Numbered from the stretch's first letter, positions 14,944 to 23,937 are shown. The stretch: DNA of 44,562 nt from JBGCEZ01 sp045106735 (GCA_045106735.1 JBGCEZ010000043.1:1-44562), one strand, 5' to 3'. Program-made: numbers and translations. The notes: generated by a model from the sequence alone, not told the origin.

Positions 14944-17900
14944 ATGACGAGTTCGACGGTGGATGTCCGAATCGATGCGTCGGCCATCCGGGACCGGCAT
15001 GAGCGCGGGATGCGAGCCCGCGTCCGCGGCGACGTGCGCTTCGGCCACCACGATCGCATGCTCTACGCGACCGACGCGAGCATGTACCAGGTCGAGCCGC
15101 TGGGCGTCATCATCCCAGCCGACGTGGACGATGCGGTGGCCGCGGTCGGATACGCGGCCGAGCACGGCCTGCCGATTCTGCCCCGTGGTGGCGGTACGTC
15201 CCTGGCCGGCCAGTGCGTGGCCGAAGCGATCGTCCTCGACCTGTCGGCCGAGTGCCGCGCCTTGCTCGAAGTGGCCGATGACCGGACCTGGTGCCGCGTC
15301 GAAGCCGGCCGGACGATCCAGGATCTGAACGATGCATTGGAATCGCAGGGCGTGTTCTTTGCCCCGGATCCGTCGACGGTGCGGCAGGCGGTCATCGGCG
15401 GCGTGGTCGGCAACAACGCCGCCGGGACGCGGTCGGTCCGCTACGGCCGGACGGCGGAGAACCTGCGGGGCGTGGACGTGTGTTTGGCCGGCGGCACCGT
15501 CTGCCGGCTCGACCGCGGAGCGGCGGCCCGCGACACCGAGGGCGGCCCGGTGCGCCGGCTGACTGACCGCGTCATCGAGATCGTCGACGCCCACGCGGAC
15601 CTGATTCGCGAGCGGTTTCCGCGGACGGTGCGCCGCAACGCCGGCTACGCCCTGGACATGATCCTGGCCCAGATGGACGACGCCCGGGCCGCCGGCCGCG
15701 ACCCGCGCGAGACGGTCAACCTGGCCCACCTGATCTGCGGCGCCGAAGGAACCCTCGCCGTCACCCTGGCCGCCGAAGTCGACCTGCACCCCTTGCCGGG
15801 GGCCCGCGGCCTGGCCACGCTCGGCTTTGCGTCCATGGACGAGGCGATCGCGGCCGTCGAGCCGATGTTGACGCTCGATCCCAGTGCGGTCGAGTTGCTC
15901 GACGACCTGATCGTCGGCTTGGCCCGTCGCAATCGTGAGTACGCCCGGTACGTCGACCTGATGCCGCAGCCGCCGGCCGGCGAACTCGAAGCGGTGCTGT
16001 ACGTGGAGTTCTGGGAGTCGGACGCCGCCGCGGTGCGCGAGCGATTCGCGGCGTTGGAAGCGGTCGCGGCCGCGCTGCCCGGCAGCCGGCCGGGCATGGC
16101 CGCGTACGACGATCCGGCGGCGATTGCCCAGGCCCTGAAACTGCGCAGCGCCGGCGAACCACTGCTCCACGGAATCCCCGGGCATCGTAAGCCGATCGGG
16201 TTCGTCGAAGACAACGCGGTGCCGGTCGAACGCCTGGGCGAGTTCGTGCGCGAGTTCCGGGCGCTGGTCGAGTCGCACGGCACGCGGGCGAGTTTCTACG
16301 CCCATGCCTCCGTCGGCGTGTTGCATGTCCGGCCGCTCTTGGACTTGCGCGACGCCGGCGACCGCGAACGCATGGAAGACATTGCGGTGCGCGTGGCCGC
16401 GCTGGCCAAACGCCTCGGCGGCGTCATGAGCGGCGAGCACGGCGATGGCCGGGCCCGCGGCCCGCTGTTGGAGGATTACTTTGGTCCGGAGCTGATGGAC
16501 GCGTTTCGTCAGGTCAAACACGCCTTTGATCCCGACGGCCGGCTCAACACAGGAAACATCGTGGACCCGCAGCCGGTGCCGACGATTCATGCGTCGCTGC
16601 GCGTGCGTCCGGATGACGTCGACCTGCCGCCGGCCAACGTGCCGACGTGGTTCGCCTTCCGCGGCGAGGGTGGGTACGACCACGCGGTGGAATTGTGCAA
16701 CGGGGCGGGCGTCTGCCGCAAAAATTCGGGCGGCACCATGTGTCCGAGCTACAGGGCGACGCGCGACGAGCGGCATTCGACGCGGGGCCGGGGCAATGCG
16801 CTGCGGCTGGCCGTCACCGGGCAGGCCGGGCGTCCCGGGCAGGCGGCGACCGGCGCGCCGCCGGTGTGGAATGATCCCGAGACGATGGACACGCTCGATC
16901 TGTGCCTCAGTTGCAAGGCGTGCAAGAGCGAGTGCCCCTCCAACGTGGACGTGGCCGCGTACAAGGCGGAGTACCTGGCCCAATCTTGGGCCGAGCGCGG
17001 AGGCCCGCCGCTGGCCGCCCGCGTGTTCGGGCACGTTCGGGCCCTGAATCGACTGGGTTCGGCGTTCGCGCCGGTGAGCAACTGGGTGGCGGGTGCGTGG
17101 CCGGTGCGACGCCTCAATGATCGACTGCTCGGTCTCTCGCGGCATCGGGCGCTGCCGCGCTTTGCCGTCAGCCTGCACCGGCGACTGGCCGCTGGCCGGT
17201 CGGGCCGGTCGGGGGGGGCGGCGGCGGCGGCGGCGCTGCCGGCGGACGCGCCCGCGGTCGTGCTCTACGCCGACTGTTTCAGTACGTACAACGAGCCGGA
17301 GATCGGACTCGCCGCGGTGCGCGTGCTCGCCGCCTTCGGCTACCGGGCGGTGGTTCCGTCCGTCGGCTGCTGCGGTCGTCCGCCGATTTCCACGGGACTG
17401 CTCGACGTGGCCGCGGACTGCCGTGGCCGGGCGGCCGACGTGCTCGCCGCGGCGGTGGCCGAACACGACGCGGCCGCCGTGCTTGTCCTGGAACCGAGCT
17501 GCCTGAGCGCGATCACCGACGACTGGCTCGACCTGCGCGAGCGGCCGGGGGGCGAGGTGCCGGATCCGGCGCGGTTGGCGGACCTGGCCGCCCGATCCAC
17601 GACGGTCGAGGACTTCTTGACCCGGGACTGGGACGGGCATCCGCGTCGCCCGTCGTTCGCCGCGCCCGTCGGCCGCGTGGTCTTGCACGGCCACTGCCAC
17701 CAGAAAGCGCTCTGGGGAACCGCCGGAACGATTGAGCTGCTTCGCCGGATCGCCGGCGATGCGGCGGCGGAACTCGAGACCGGGTGCTGCGGCATGGCCG
17801 GGAGCTTCGGCTACCTCGACCGTCGCTACGACGTGTCGATGGCGGTGGGGGAGGAATCGCTCTTTCCCAAGGTCCGGGAACTGGCCGCGGGCGACACGGT

Positions 17901-18012
17901 GGTGGCGCCGGGAACAAGTTGCCGCCACCAGGTGCTCGACGGCACCGGCCGCACCGCCGTCCATCCGGTCGTGTTCGCCGCCGGTCAGATCGCGGCCGAA
18001 GTGGCGAGCTGA
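14944..18012 (+). CDS. Fused FAD-binding and Fe-S dehydrogenase (D-2-hydroxyacid type, YdiJ-like)
   Basis: Predicted 1022 residues from ATG 14944. The N-terminal half is a PCMH-type FAD oxidase, with PRGGGTSLAGQ from residue 80, GGVVGNNAAGTRSVRYG, SGEHGDGRARGPLLEDYFG and DPDGRLNTGNIV. The C-terminal half is a GlpC/heterodisulfide-reductase-like Fe-S part. It has one cysteine group at Cys585, Cys591 and Cys600, a ferredoxin-like set at Cys654, 657, 660 and 664, and two CCG motifs (VGCCGRPP, TGCCGMAG). This fusion is known from D-lactate and D-2-hydroxyglutarate dehydrogenases such as YdiJ. The exact substrate cannot be read from the sequence. A Gly/Ala low-complexity stretch lies near residue 755. 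The 1108-residue frame on the other strand is a shadow. Confidence 0.93.
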   Translation: MTSSTVDVRIDASAIRDRHERGMRARVRGDVRFGHHDRMLYATDASMYQVEPLGVIIPADVDDAVAAVGYAAEHGLPILPRGGGTSLAGQCVAEAIVLDLSAECRALLEVADDRTWCRVEAGRTIQDLNDALESQGVFFAPDPSTVRQAVIGGVVGNNAAGTRSVRYGRTAENLRGVDVCLAGGTVCRLDRGAAARDTEGGPVRRLTDRVIEIVDAHADLIRERFPRTVRRNAGYALDMILAQMDDARAAGRDPRETVNLAHLICGAEGTLAVTLAAEVDLHPLPGARGLATLGFASMDEAIAAVEPMLTLDPSAVELLDDLIVGLARRNREYARYVDLMPQPPAGELEAVLYVEFWESDAAAVRERFAALEAVAAALPGSRPGMAAYDDPAAIAQALKLRSAGEPLLHGIPGHRKPIGFVEDNAVPVERLGEFVREFRALVESHGTRASFYAHASVGVLHVRPLLDLRDAGDRERMEDIAVRVAALAKRLGGVMSGEHGDGRARGPLLEDYFGPELMDAFRQVKHAFDPDGRLNTGNIVDPQPVPTIHASLRVRPDDVDLPPANVPTWFAFRGEGGYDHAVELCNGAGVCRKNSGGTMCPSYRATRDERHSTRGRGNALRLAVTGQAGRPGQAATGAPPVWNDPETMDTLDLCLSCKACKSECPSNVDVAAYKAEYLAQSWAERGGPPLAARVFGHVRALNRLGSAFAPVSNWVAGAWPVRRLNDRLLGLSRHRALPRFAVSLHRRLAAGRSGRSGGAAAAAALPADAPAVVLYADCFSTYNEPEIGLAAVRVLAAFGYRAVVPSVGCCGRPPISTGLLDVAADCRGRAADVLAAAVAEHDAAAVLVLEPSCLSAITDDWLDLRERPGGEVPDPARLADLAARSTTVEDFLTRDWDGHPRRPSFAAPVGRVVLHGHCHQKALWGTAGTIELLRRIAGDAAAELETGCCGMAGSFGYLDRRYDVSMAVGEESLFPKVRELAAGDTVVAPGTSCRHQVLDGTGRTAVHPVVFAAGQIAAEVAS

Positions 18013-18076
18013 GGTCCGGCCGGCAACCGGAGAGGCGGTCCCGCGGCCGCATTGACGGGCCTGAATCGGGGATTGG

Positions 18077-18142
18077 CGACCAGGGAGCGACCAGGGAGCG
18101 ACCACGCGGCGACGAGGCGGCGACCAGGCGGCGACCAGGCGT
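18077..18142. repeat. 11-bp tandem repeat, six copies
   Basis: Six consecutive 11-bp units run between the dehydrogenase and the sigma-like gene. Two are CGACCAGGGAG, one is CGACCACGCGG, one is CGACGAGGCGG and two are CGACCAGGCG(G/T). The variants form a gradient along the array, as expected from stepwise duplication. The rest of the 247-bp gap holds nothing I recognise. Confidence 0.85.
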
Positions 18143-18259
18143 CAGAAGGAGCGGGTCGTGCTCGCGGCCAACGCGGACCCCGGGGGAGGGCCGGAATGCC
18201 GTCCGAAAGCGAAAAGGCGCGGGATGGGAAAGCTCGGCGGGCGCTGGTACCGTTTGGGG

Positions 18260-18919
18260 ATGGACGAATCGGGCATGCAACCGACATCGGTCTTCGGGCC
18301 GATCGATCCGGACGACGACCGCCTGCGGCACTACATCATTGAGGTGTACGCCGAACCGCTGCGCACGTACGTCTCGCGCATCCCCGATGCGCGCCCGCTG
18401 GATCCCGCCGAAGTGGTCAACGAATTCGTCATCAAGAAGATGTTGAGCGACGGCGAGTACCTCCGGCGATGGAAGGCCGAAGGCGGCTCGCTCCGGTCGT
18501 GGATCCGCGGCGGCATCCGGTGGGAGATCAAGACGCAGTTGCGGTCCTGGCACCGCGCATGTGGCCGCAACGTCTCGGTCGACGATTTGGACATCGGTCC
18601 GTCGGACCTGGCCGCGGCCGACGCGGAGTTCGACCGCACCGTCGCCCGGCGGATGATCGCGGCCACGGTCGCTGCGGCCCGCGAGAAACTGCCGTCACGC
18701 GATCACGAGATGGTGCTGGACCACCTTCCGCACGCCGACGCATCACACGCCGAACTCGGCGAGCGCATCGGATGCACCGCGGGCCGCGTCACCGTGCTCA
18801 AACGCGTCGTGACCAAGCACCTGCGGGCGGCATTGGATGAGACCCTGCGCCTGGAGGGATGGACGGAAGAGGAACGCGAGATGGGCCTCGAGGATCTGCA
18901 GAAGGACTTGAGTCAATGA
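18260..18919 (+). CDS. Sigma-factor-like regulator (ECF-like)
   Basis: Predicted 219 residues from ATG 18260; longer frames to 18158 add a Gly/Arg-rich leader without support. Region 2 features are seen in LRHYIIEVYAEPLRTYVSRI and GSLRSWIRGGIRWEIKTQLRSWHR. Region 4 features are seen in AREKLPSRDHEMVLDHL and the helix-turn-helix SHAELGERIGCTAGRVTVLKRVV. It resembles planctomycete ECF-type proteins but is diverged, so its sigma activity is inferred. Its stop codon overlaps the next start as ATGA (18916-18919), which suggests coupled translation with the unknown protein. No anti-sigma factor with a membrane span lies next to it. Confidence 0.7.
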   Translation: MDESGMQPTSVFGPIDPDDDRLRHYIIEVYAEPLRTYVSRIPDARPLDPAEVVNEFVIKKMLSDGEYLRRWKAEGGSLRSWIRGGIRWEIKTQLRSWHRACGRNVSVDDLDIGPSDLAAADAEFDRTVARRMIAATVAAAREKLPSRDHEMVLDHLPHADASHAELGERIGCTAGRVTVLKRVVTKHLRAALDETLRLEGWTEEEREMGLEDLQKDLSQ

Positions 18920-19437
18920 CCAACGCGCACGACCAAACCAAGTGGGGAACGCCCGAGGGCGCGACGCCGCTGGACGTCGACATCGTCACCAACGACGCCG
19001 TCGCCGGCCGATGGCTGGACGTGATGGCCAGCGCTGCGGATGCGTCCGCAGTGGACGAAGATCTGCGCATCGTGGAAGCGGTCGCGCACCGCATCGGCGA
19101 GATGCACGCCCACTTGATCGATCACCAGGTCCACGACCAACTCGGTTCGATCACCGGGCTGGATCCGGAGCTGTTCTTGACGGGCACGGCCAGTGCCGAC
19201 GCCCTCACTGCCGCCCGCAAATTGACCCGCAAGCGGGTCAGCGACGGGACGCTCGAGGACGCCGATCGCGACTGGGCGCTCGTCGTCCACCTCATGATCA
19301 CGGCCGAGGCCGCCGGTCGGCACGGGATCATGCTGGGCAGCCGGTCCCCGGACGTCCTGCGGCCGTATCTGATCGAGATCGCCGCCGTGCTTCCCGAACG
19401 CTGGACCGGCGGACTCCTGGCCGCGATCGAGGCCTGA
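18916..19437 (+). CDS. Hypothetical protein coupled to sigma-like gene
   Basis: Predicted 173 residues. The start ATG at 18916 overlaps the stop of the sigma-like gene by ATGA, and this supports the start. The protein is acidic, mostly helical and has no membrane span or signal peptide. Visible blocks are VDEDLRIVEAVAHRIGEMHAHLIDHQ, TAARKLTRKRVSDG and VVHLMITAEAAGRHGIMLG. I do not recognise the family. Its tight coupling to a sigma-like protein makes a soluble partner or anti-sigma role possible, but there is no motif for that. The DUF1684 lipoprotein gene starts 42 bp later. Confidence 0.7.
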   Translation: MTNAHDQTKWGTPEGATPLDVDIVTNDAVAGRWLDVMASAADASAVDEDLRIVEAVAHRIGEMHAHLIDHQVHDQLGSITGLDPELFLTGTASADALTAARKLTRKRVSDGTLEDADRDWALVVHLMITAEAAGRHGIMLGSRSPDVLRPYLIEIAAVLPERWTGGLLAAIEA

Positions 19438-19478
19438 CGCCGCACCCGCCGCTGGCCGGCGGTTCTACACTTGCCGCC

Positions 19479-20612
19479 ATGACCGAAACCATCGCCCAAG
19501 GCCACCCCGGCCCCGCCGAGACCGCCACCGTCCCCCACGCGGGACGGATCGCTGTCCTCGGTGGCGTGCTCAGCCTGGCCCTGCTTGGCGGTGGATGCGC
19601 CGCGGATCCCTCGCCCGAGGCCCCGCTGGTCGCGTCTTCCGCCGCCGTTCACCGGACGTCTGGCCCCGCGTCTGGCCCCGCGTCTGGCCCCACGATCGGC
19701 CGAACGCCCGGCCCGGAGTCCACCATGCCGCCCTCGTCCGCCGTCGAAGCCCGTTCGTTCATCGAGGCCGCCGACGCCTGGCACGCCGAGCGGCTCGCGA
19801 GCCTGCAGGCCGAGGACGGCTGGCTGAGCCTCGTCGCCCTGGGCTGGCTCGAGCCCGGCGTGAACCGCGTCGCTCGCGATGGCGATGCCGCGGTGTCCTA
19901 CGCCGGCTTGCCGCACGCGGAACTTGGCACGATCACGGTGGGCGGTAGCGGTGGCAGTGACGCCGGGGCCGTCGTCTTTCGGCCCGCCGCCGGCGTGACC
20001 GTCGACGGCCTGCCGGATAACGGCCACTTGGTGACCGACGCCGAGGGCACGCCGACGATCATCCGCGCCGGCACCTGCCAGTTCCACGTGATCGAACGCG
20101 GTGGCCGCCTGGCCGTCCGACTCAAGGACTCCGCCGCCGCGACCCGCACCGAATTCCGCGGCATCGACCGCTTTCCCGTCGACCCGAGCCTGCGGGTGGA
20201 CGCGGAGTTGATCGCCGTCGGCCCGGGCCTGACCGTGCCCCGCCAGACGATCGCTGGCTACGAAGAGGTGGCCGACGTTGCGGGCCGGGCGCGGTTTACC
20301 CTCGGTGGCCACGCCTGCGACATCGTGCTGCACCCGGGCGGGGCGCCGGGGACGTACTTCGTGGTCTTTGGGGATGAAACGAACGGCGCGGGCGCCGCCG
20401 CGGGCGAACGGACCTATCCCGGTGGACGGTTCCTGAGCGCGCGGACCACCGCCCCCGGCCGCGTCGAGCTCGACTTCAACCGCGCGTACAACCCGCCGTG
20501 CTCCTTCACCCCGTTCGCCACGTGTCCGATGCCGGTGGCCGACAACCGGTTGCCCCTGGCGATTCGCGCGGGCGAGCGCTGGTCCGCCCCCCGAACGGGA
20601 GCCGGCTCATGA
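19479..20612 (+). CDS. DUF1684 family lipoprotein
   Basis: Predicted 377 residues from ATG 19479. The hydrophobic stretch AVLGGVLSLALLGGGC ends in a lipobox with Cys40, so it is probably a lipoprotein facing the periplasm. A spacer with a 12-bp repeat (Ser-Gly-Pro-Ala) follows. The main domain begins near residue 85 (SFIEAADAWHAERLASLQAEDGWLSLVALGWL). It ends with the DUF1684 hallmark LDFNRAYNPPCSFTPFATCPMP and LPLAIRAGER. The biochemical function of DUF1684 is not known. The stop overlaps the eboA start as ATGA, so the lipoprotein and EboA are probably made together. Confidence 0.9.
   Translation: MTETIAQGHPGPAETATVPHAGRIAVLGGVLSLALLGGGCAADPSPEAPLVASSAAVHRTSGPASGPASGPTIGRTPGPESTMPPSSAVEARSFIEAADAWHAERLASLQAEDGWLSLVALGWLEPGVNRVARDGDAAVSYAGLPHAELGTITVGGSGGSDAGAVVFRPAAGVTVDGLPDNGHLVTDAEGTPTIIRAGTCQFHVIERGGRLAVRLKDSAAATRTEFRGIDRFPVDPSLRVDAELIAVGPGLTVPRQTIAGYEEVADVAGRARFTLGGHACDIVLHPGGAPGTYFVVFGDETNGAGAAAGERTYPGGRFLSARTTAPGRVELDFNRAYNPPCSFTPFATCPMPVADNRLPLAIRAGERWSAPRTGAGS
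19658..19693 (+). repeat. In-frame 12-bp tandem repeat in the DUF1684 lipoprotein
   Basis: Three copies of GTCTGGCCCCGC (the third ends CAC) encode repeated Ser-Gly-Pro-Ala in the linker between the lipid anchor and the folded domain. Confidence 0.85.
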
Positions 20613-21517
20613 CCGCGGATCACGGCTGCCGGCCGGCGCACGCGCCCGACGCCGCGGCATCGCTCGCGCCACTTCGGCGATGGCTCAACGGCCGGTTGAC
20701 CGGCGACGCGGCGGTGTGGTTCAACGAATCGGCCGACGCCCTGGCCGCGGGCGCGGGGGAGCGCGTGGTGTACCGCGTGACCGGCGAAGTGGGCCGCCGT
20801 TTGGGACAGGCGGATCTGTCGCCGTCGGCCGATGAGTTGGCCGAAGCCGATGCCGCCCGGCCCGGTTGGGACCCCAGCGACTGGTCGATCGACCAGACCG
20901 CGCGGGTGGCCCTGGCCCTCGCGACGGCCATCGGTGATCCGGCCGCCTTCCACGCGCGGTTCGACCTGCTGTGCCGAACCGCCGACGTGGCTGAACAAAT
21001 TGCCTTTGGGCGCGGGCTCGCGCTCCTGCCCAAGGCCGAGAGCTGGCAAGCTCGCGCGGGCGAATTGGTGCGCACCAACATCCGCCCGGTCTTCGAGTCC
21101 ATCGCCCATCGCAATCCATACCCGGCGGAGCACTTTGACGAGAACGCATGGAACCAGATGGTGCTCAAGGCGGTCTTCGTCGACAGTCCGCTCGATCCCA
21201 TTCAGCACCTGGACGAGCGGGCCAATCCGCGATTGACCACCATGCTCTGCCGCTACGCCGGCGAGCGATGGGCCGCCTCGCGCATCATCACGCCGGAACT
21301 CTGGCGATGCGTCGGCCGGGCCGCGGACGACGCGGCCATTGACATGCTCGAACGCTGCGGCGAACGCGGGCGGCCGGAGGATCGCCGGGCCGCCGCGCTG
21401 GCCATGGTCGATTCCGGACGCTCGTTGCCGGCGTCGGCCGAGGCAGGCTTGGCCGAAGAACTCGCCGCCGCCCGCGCCGGAGCGTACGGTTGGCCCGACT
21501 TGGTGCCGGCCGGCTGA
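20609..21517 (+). CDS. eboA: EboA domain protein
   Basis: Predicted 302 residues. The start ATG at 20609 overlaps the DUF1684 stop by ATGA. The helical protein has the strongly conserved EboA block: RTADVAEQIAFGRGLALLP, LVRTNIRPVFESIAHRNPYPAEHFDE, AWNQMVLKAVFVDSPLDPIQHLDERANP and RWAASRIITPELWRCVGRAADDAAIDML. In cyanobacteria and other groups the ebo cluster has been linked to export of a pigment precursor to the periplasm, and EboA itself has no known activity. A TatD-like hydrolase follows after a 170-bp gap. The eboC, eboD, eboE and eboF genes are not in the window. Confidence 0.88.
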   Translation: MTADHGCRPAHAPDAAASLAPLRRWLNGRLTGDAAVWFNESADALAAGAGERVVYRVTGEVGRRLGQADLSPSADELAEADAARPGWDPSDWSIDQTARVALALATAIGDPAAFHARFDLLCRTADVAEQIAFGRGLALLPKAESWQARAGELVRTNIRPVFESIAHRNPYPAEHFDENAWNQMVLKAVFVDSPLDPIQHLDERANPRLTTMLCRYAGERWAASRIITPELWRCVGRAADDAAIDMLERCGERGRPEDRRAAALAMVDSGRSLPASAEAGLAEELAAARAGAYGWPDLVPAG

Positions 21518-21587
21518 CCGGCTGCGACCGGTTGGAACGCCACCTGCGGCGTGGCGCCGAACCGACTCGGCGCTGCTTGAACCACCT

Positions 21588-21651
21588 GATCCCGCGATCC
21601 CGCGATTCCCCGATCCCCCGATCCCCCGATCCCCCGATTCCGCGATCCATT
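21588..21651. repeat. 8-bp tandem repeat, eight copies
   Basis: Eight consecutive units of the form GATCCC(G/C)C or GATTCC(C/G)C fill the gap between eboA and the TatD-like gene, with more degenerate copies up to about 21668. The AGGAG ribosome site of the downstream gene lies just past the array. Confidence 0.85.
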
Positions 21652-21687
21652 CGATCCCTCCCGATCCCCGCCCAGGAGCCATGCCCC

Positions 21688-22596
21688 ATGGCCGACGACA
21701 TGATGTTCATCGACCCGCACATCCACATGTGCTCGCGCAGCACCGACGACTACGAGCGAATGGCCGCCGCCGGCGTGGTCGCAGTCATTGAGCCGAGTTT
21801 CTGGCAGGGCCAGCCGCGGACGCACGTGGCGACGTACATCGACTACCTGTCGCTGCTGGTCGGCTTCGAGCGGTTCCGGGCCGCCCAGTTCGGCATCCGC
21901 CACTACTGCACCATCGGCCTGAATTCCAAGGAAGCGAACAACCAGGAGTTGGGCGAGGCGGTCATGGACATCCTGCCGCGCTTCCTGGTGAAGGACGGCG
22001 TCGTCGGCATCGGCGAGATCGGCTACGACGACCAGTCGGAGCTGGAGGATCGCTTCTTCCGCGAGCAGTTGGAGTTGGCCAAGGAGATGGACATGCTGAT
22101 CCAGGTGCACACGCCGCACCGGGACAAGCAGGGCGGGACCCGCCGCAGCATGGACGTCATCGAAGAACACGGTCTCGACCCGGCGAAGGTGGTCATCGAC
22201 CACAACACTGAGCAGACGGTCAAGGAAGTGCTCGATCGCGGCTACTGGACCGCGTTCACGCTCTACCCGCAGACCAAGATGGGCAACGAGCGGATGGTCG
22301 ACATCGTCCGCGAGTACGGCAGCGAGCGCATCATCGTGGACTCGTCGGCCGACTGGGGGAAGTCGGATCCGATGGCCGTGCCGAAGACCGCGCGGTTGAT
22401 GATCGATCGCGGCATCGACCGGGCCGACGTGCACGCGAGCTGCTACGCCAACGCCCTGGCGTGCTACGGCCAGAGCGGCCGCTTCAACGAGTCAGACTGG
22501 CTCGAGCCGGCGGCGATCGACCAACGCACATTGTGGGAAGGCAACTCCGTGCTCCGCGGGCAGGAACCGCGGGTGGATGAGTTGGTCATCGAGTAG
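21688..22596 (+). CDS. TatD family metal-dependent hydrolase, EboB-like
   Basis: Predicted 302 residues from ATG 21688. AGGAG lies 9 nt upstream, and the nearby ATG at 21681 is out of frame. TatD-type metal ligands are visible: HIH at residues 11-13, the Glu in VVGIGEIGYDD, His in LIQVHTPHRD, His in VVIDHNTEQ and Asp in IIVDSSADWGKSDP. The barrel is therefore intact and probably binds two metals. In ebo clusters a TatD-like hydrolase (EboB) accompanies EboA, which makes this the likely role. It could also be a generic TatD nuclease. Its 3' end overlaps the convergent minus-strand gene by 11 bp. Confidence 0.85.
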   Translation: MADDMMFIDPHIHMCSRSTDDYERMAAAGVVAVIEPSFWQGQPRTHVATYIDYLSLLVGFERFRAAQFGIRHYCTIGLNSKEANNQELGEAVMDILPRFLVKDGVVGIGEIGYDDQSELEDRFFREQLELAKEMDMLIQVHTPHRDKQGGTRRSMDVIEEHGLDPAKVVIDHNTEQTVKEVLDRGYWTAFTLYPQTKMGNERMVDIVREYGSERIIVDSSADWGKSDPMAVPKTARLMIDRGIDRADVHASCYANALACYGQSGRFNESDWLEPAAIDQRTLWEGNSVLRGQEPRVDELVIE

Positions 22597-23182
22597 GGGG
22601 GCTCGTCTTCGTGGCGGCGGGAGACCCGGCGGCTGCGGCGACCGTGCGCGCGTGGGCGACGAAGGCGAGGAACGATCGCTCGGAGTCGAATGCACTTGCC
22701 GGTGCGCTGATCACCAGGACGCCGGCTGAGTGAAAGAAGCATTGACCGGCTCGGACGTCGATGTCGGTGATCTTGTGCCACGGCGCATCGATCGCAAGCA
22801 ACTCCATGGCGAAGGACACGCCTTCTGCATCGAGGCGAAGTTGCCTTTCATGAGAGCTGCGATTTTGTCGCGCGTGTTTCACCGTGCGCAGGGCACTTCG
22901 CCGCAACAGCCACGGATAGGCCAGCCAAAACCCAGTTCCAATGATGGCCGCCACGAGGAGGCCCGAGACAACGCTGGGGCCGATCGTGGCCCCGGGGGCA
23001 TGGGCGAAGGATCTTCCGATCATGGCGCCACAGAACGTGCCGACGACCAAGCACACGAGGAGACGTGACCGTTGGACCACTGGGCTGCGGCGCCAGGCTT
23101 CGAGTGTGGTCCTGACTTCGTGTTCCTGGGTGCCGTGAAACGTGATCTCCGTGCTTGGGTCCGGGTCTGGAGTCTGCGTCAT
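22586..23182 (-). CDS. Small membrane protein, YcxB-like
   Basis: Predicted 198 residues. Two adjacent membrane spans (about 41-57, LLVCLVVGTFCGAMIG, and 70-93, VSGLLVAAIIGTGFWLAYPW) are followed by a soluble domain. That domain contains RQLRLDAEGVSFAMELLAIDAPWHKITDIDVRAG and a Phe/Ile-rich end. The order matches YcxB-like proteins, which have two spans and a PH-like domain, and their function is unknown. The start overlaps the stop of the alpha/beta hydrolase as ATGA (23179-23182), so the pair is translationally coupled. Confidence 0.78.
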   Translation of the reverse strand: MTQTPDPDPSTEITFHGTQEHEVRTTLEAWRRSPVVQRSRLLVCLVVGTFCGAMIGRSFAHAPGATIGPSVVSGLLVAAIIGTGFWLAYPWLLRRSALRTVKHARQNRSSHERQLRLDAEGVSFAMELLAIDAPWHKITDIDVRAGQCFFHSAGVLVISAPASAFDSERSFLAFVAHARTVAAAAGSPAATKTSPPTR

Positions 23183-23937
23183 CGGCTGCCTTCCGGGTCC
23201 GCGGGCCGGGGCGTTCCACCGAAACTCGGCTGGCTGGCCATCGTCGCGTCGGCGGCCGTCGCCCGCATGACCGCCGTGGCCGCGTCCGCCGCGCGAGTCT
23301 GCAGGAGCAAATGCGGGCCGTCAATGCCGTGGGCCATGGCGTGGGGAATGGCGAGCCGGATCTGTTGTGCCCCGCGGCGTCCAAGCAATCGATCTTGGCC
23401 GGCAAGCAGCGAGAGAACTGGGGTTTGGAGCTGTCGAGCATCCGCGGTCACGTCCACCCGGGCGATCGCGCGGCAGCGCGCGGCGAGCGTGTCCGGCGAT
23501 ACGGATCGAATCGCGGCCGAGACATCGGCTACCAGGCGGGCTGGTGCGCCGCGGCCGCAAAGTGCGAAGCGCAGGGCCGGCCTTGGTAATGGAACGCGAA
23601 ACGTGGTTCGTGGAACGCAGCGCAGCAGGCTTCTCATGCCCCTCGGCATCGGATTGCGAAGGAACGATGCGGCAAGCACCACGTGCTGGGCCAAGTCGGG
23701 GTGGCGGCGTGCCACGCGGATCGCGATCGGTCCGGAGAATGACTCGGCGACCAACACGGAAGGCCCGACGGAGCGAAGCCGCGCGGCAACGTGGTCGGTC
23801 AGTTCGTCGTAGCCGGCCGAAGGGTCGTCGGGATAGGACACGATCGACGGCCGGGCGTTTGAAGGGAGCTCGCGTACGAAGCGATCGAACAGTGCGCCGG
23901 TGCCATCCATTCCCGGAAGGAGCACAAAGGGAAGCAC
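23179..23937 (-). CDS. Alpha/beta hydrolase
   Basis: The fold begins with VLPFVLLPGMDGTGALFDRFV (oxyanion region). It carries the nucleophile elbow LVAESFSGPIA, a probable acid in LLAGQDRLLG and the His in GIDGPHLLLQ, so the catalytic triad looks complete. The substrate is unknown. The frame is open up to a GTG at 24066, but the 43 extra residues are not family-like and would leave only 16 bp to the divergent gene. GTG 23937, with GGGGA 10 nt upstream and directly before the first strand, is therefore preferred (252 residues). It is coupled by ATGA to the YcxB-like gene. Confidence 0.8.
   Translation of the reverse strand: MLPFVLLPGMDGTGALFDRFVRELPSNARPSIVSYPDDPSAGYDELTDHVAARLRSVGPSVLVAESFSGPIAIRVARRHPDLAQHVVLAASFLRNPMPRGMRSLLRCVPRTTFRVPLPRPALRFALCGRGAPARLVADVSAAIRSVSPDTLAARCRAIARVDVTADARQLQTPVLSLLAGQDRLLGRRGAQQIRLAIPHAMAHGIDGPHLLLQTRAADAATAVMRATAADATMASQPSFGGTPRPADPEGSR

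Noticed and set aside
14779..18105. 1108-residue open frame on the minus strand
   Set aside because: It is antisense to the FAD/Fe-S dehydrogenase, which has clear family motifs on the plus strand. The minus translation is His/Arg/Gly-rich without any motif. High GC keeps stops rare in shadow frames.
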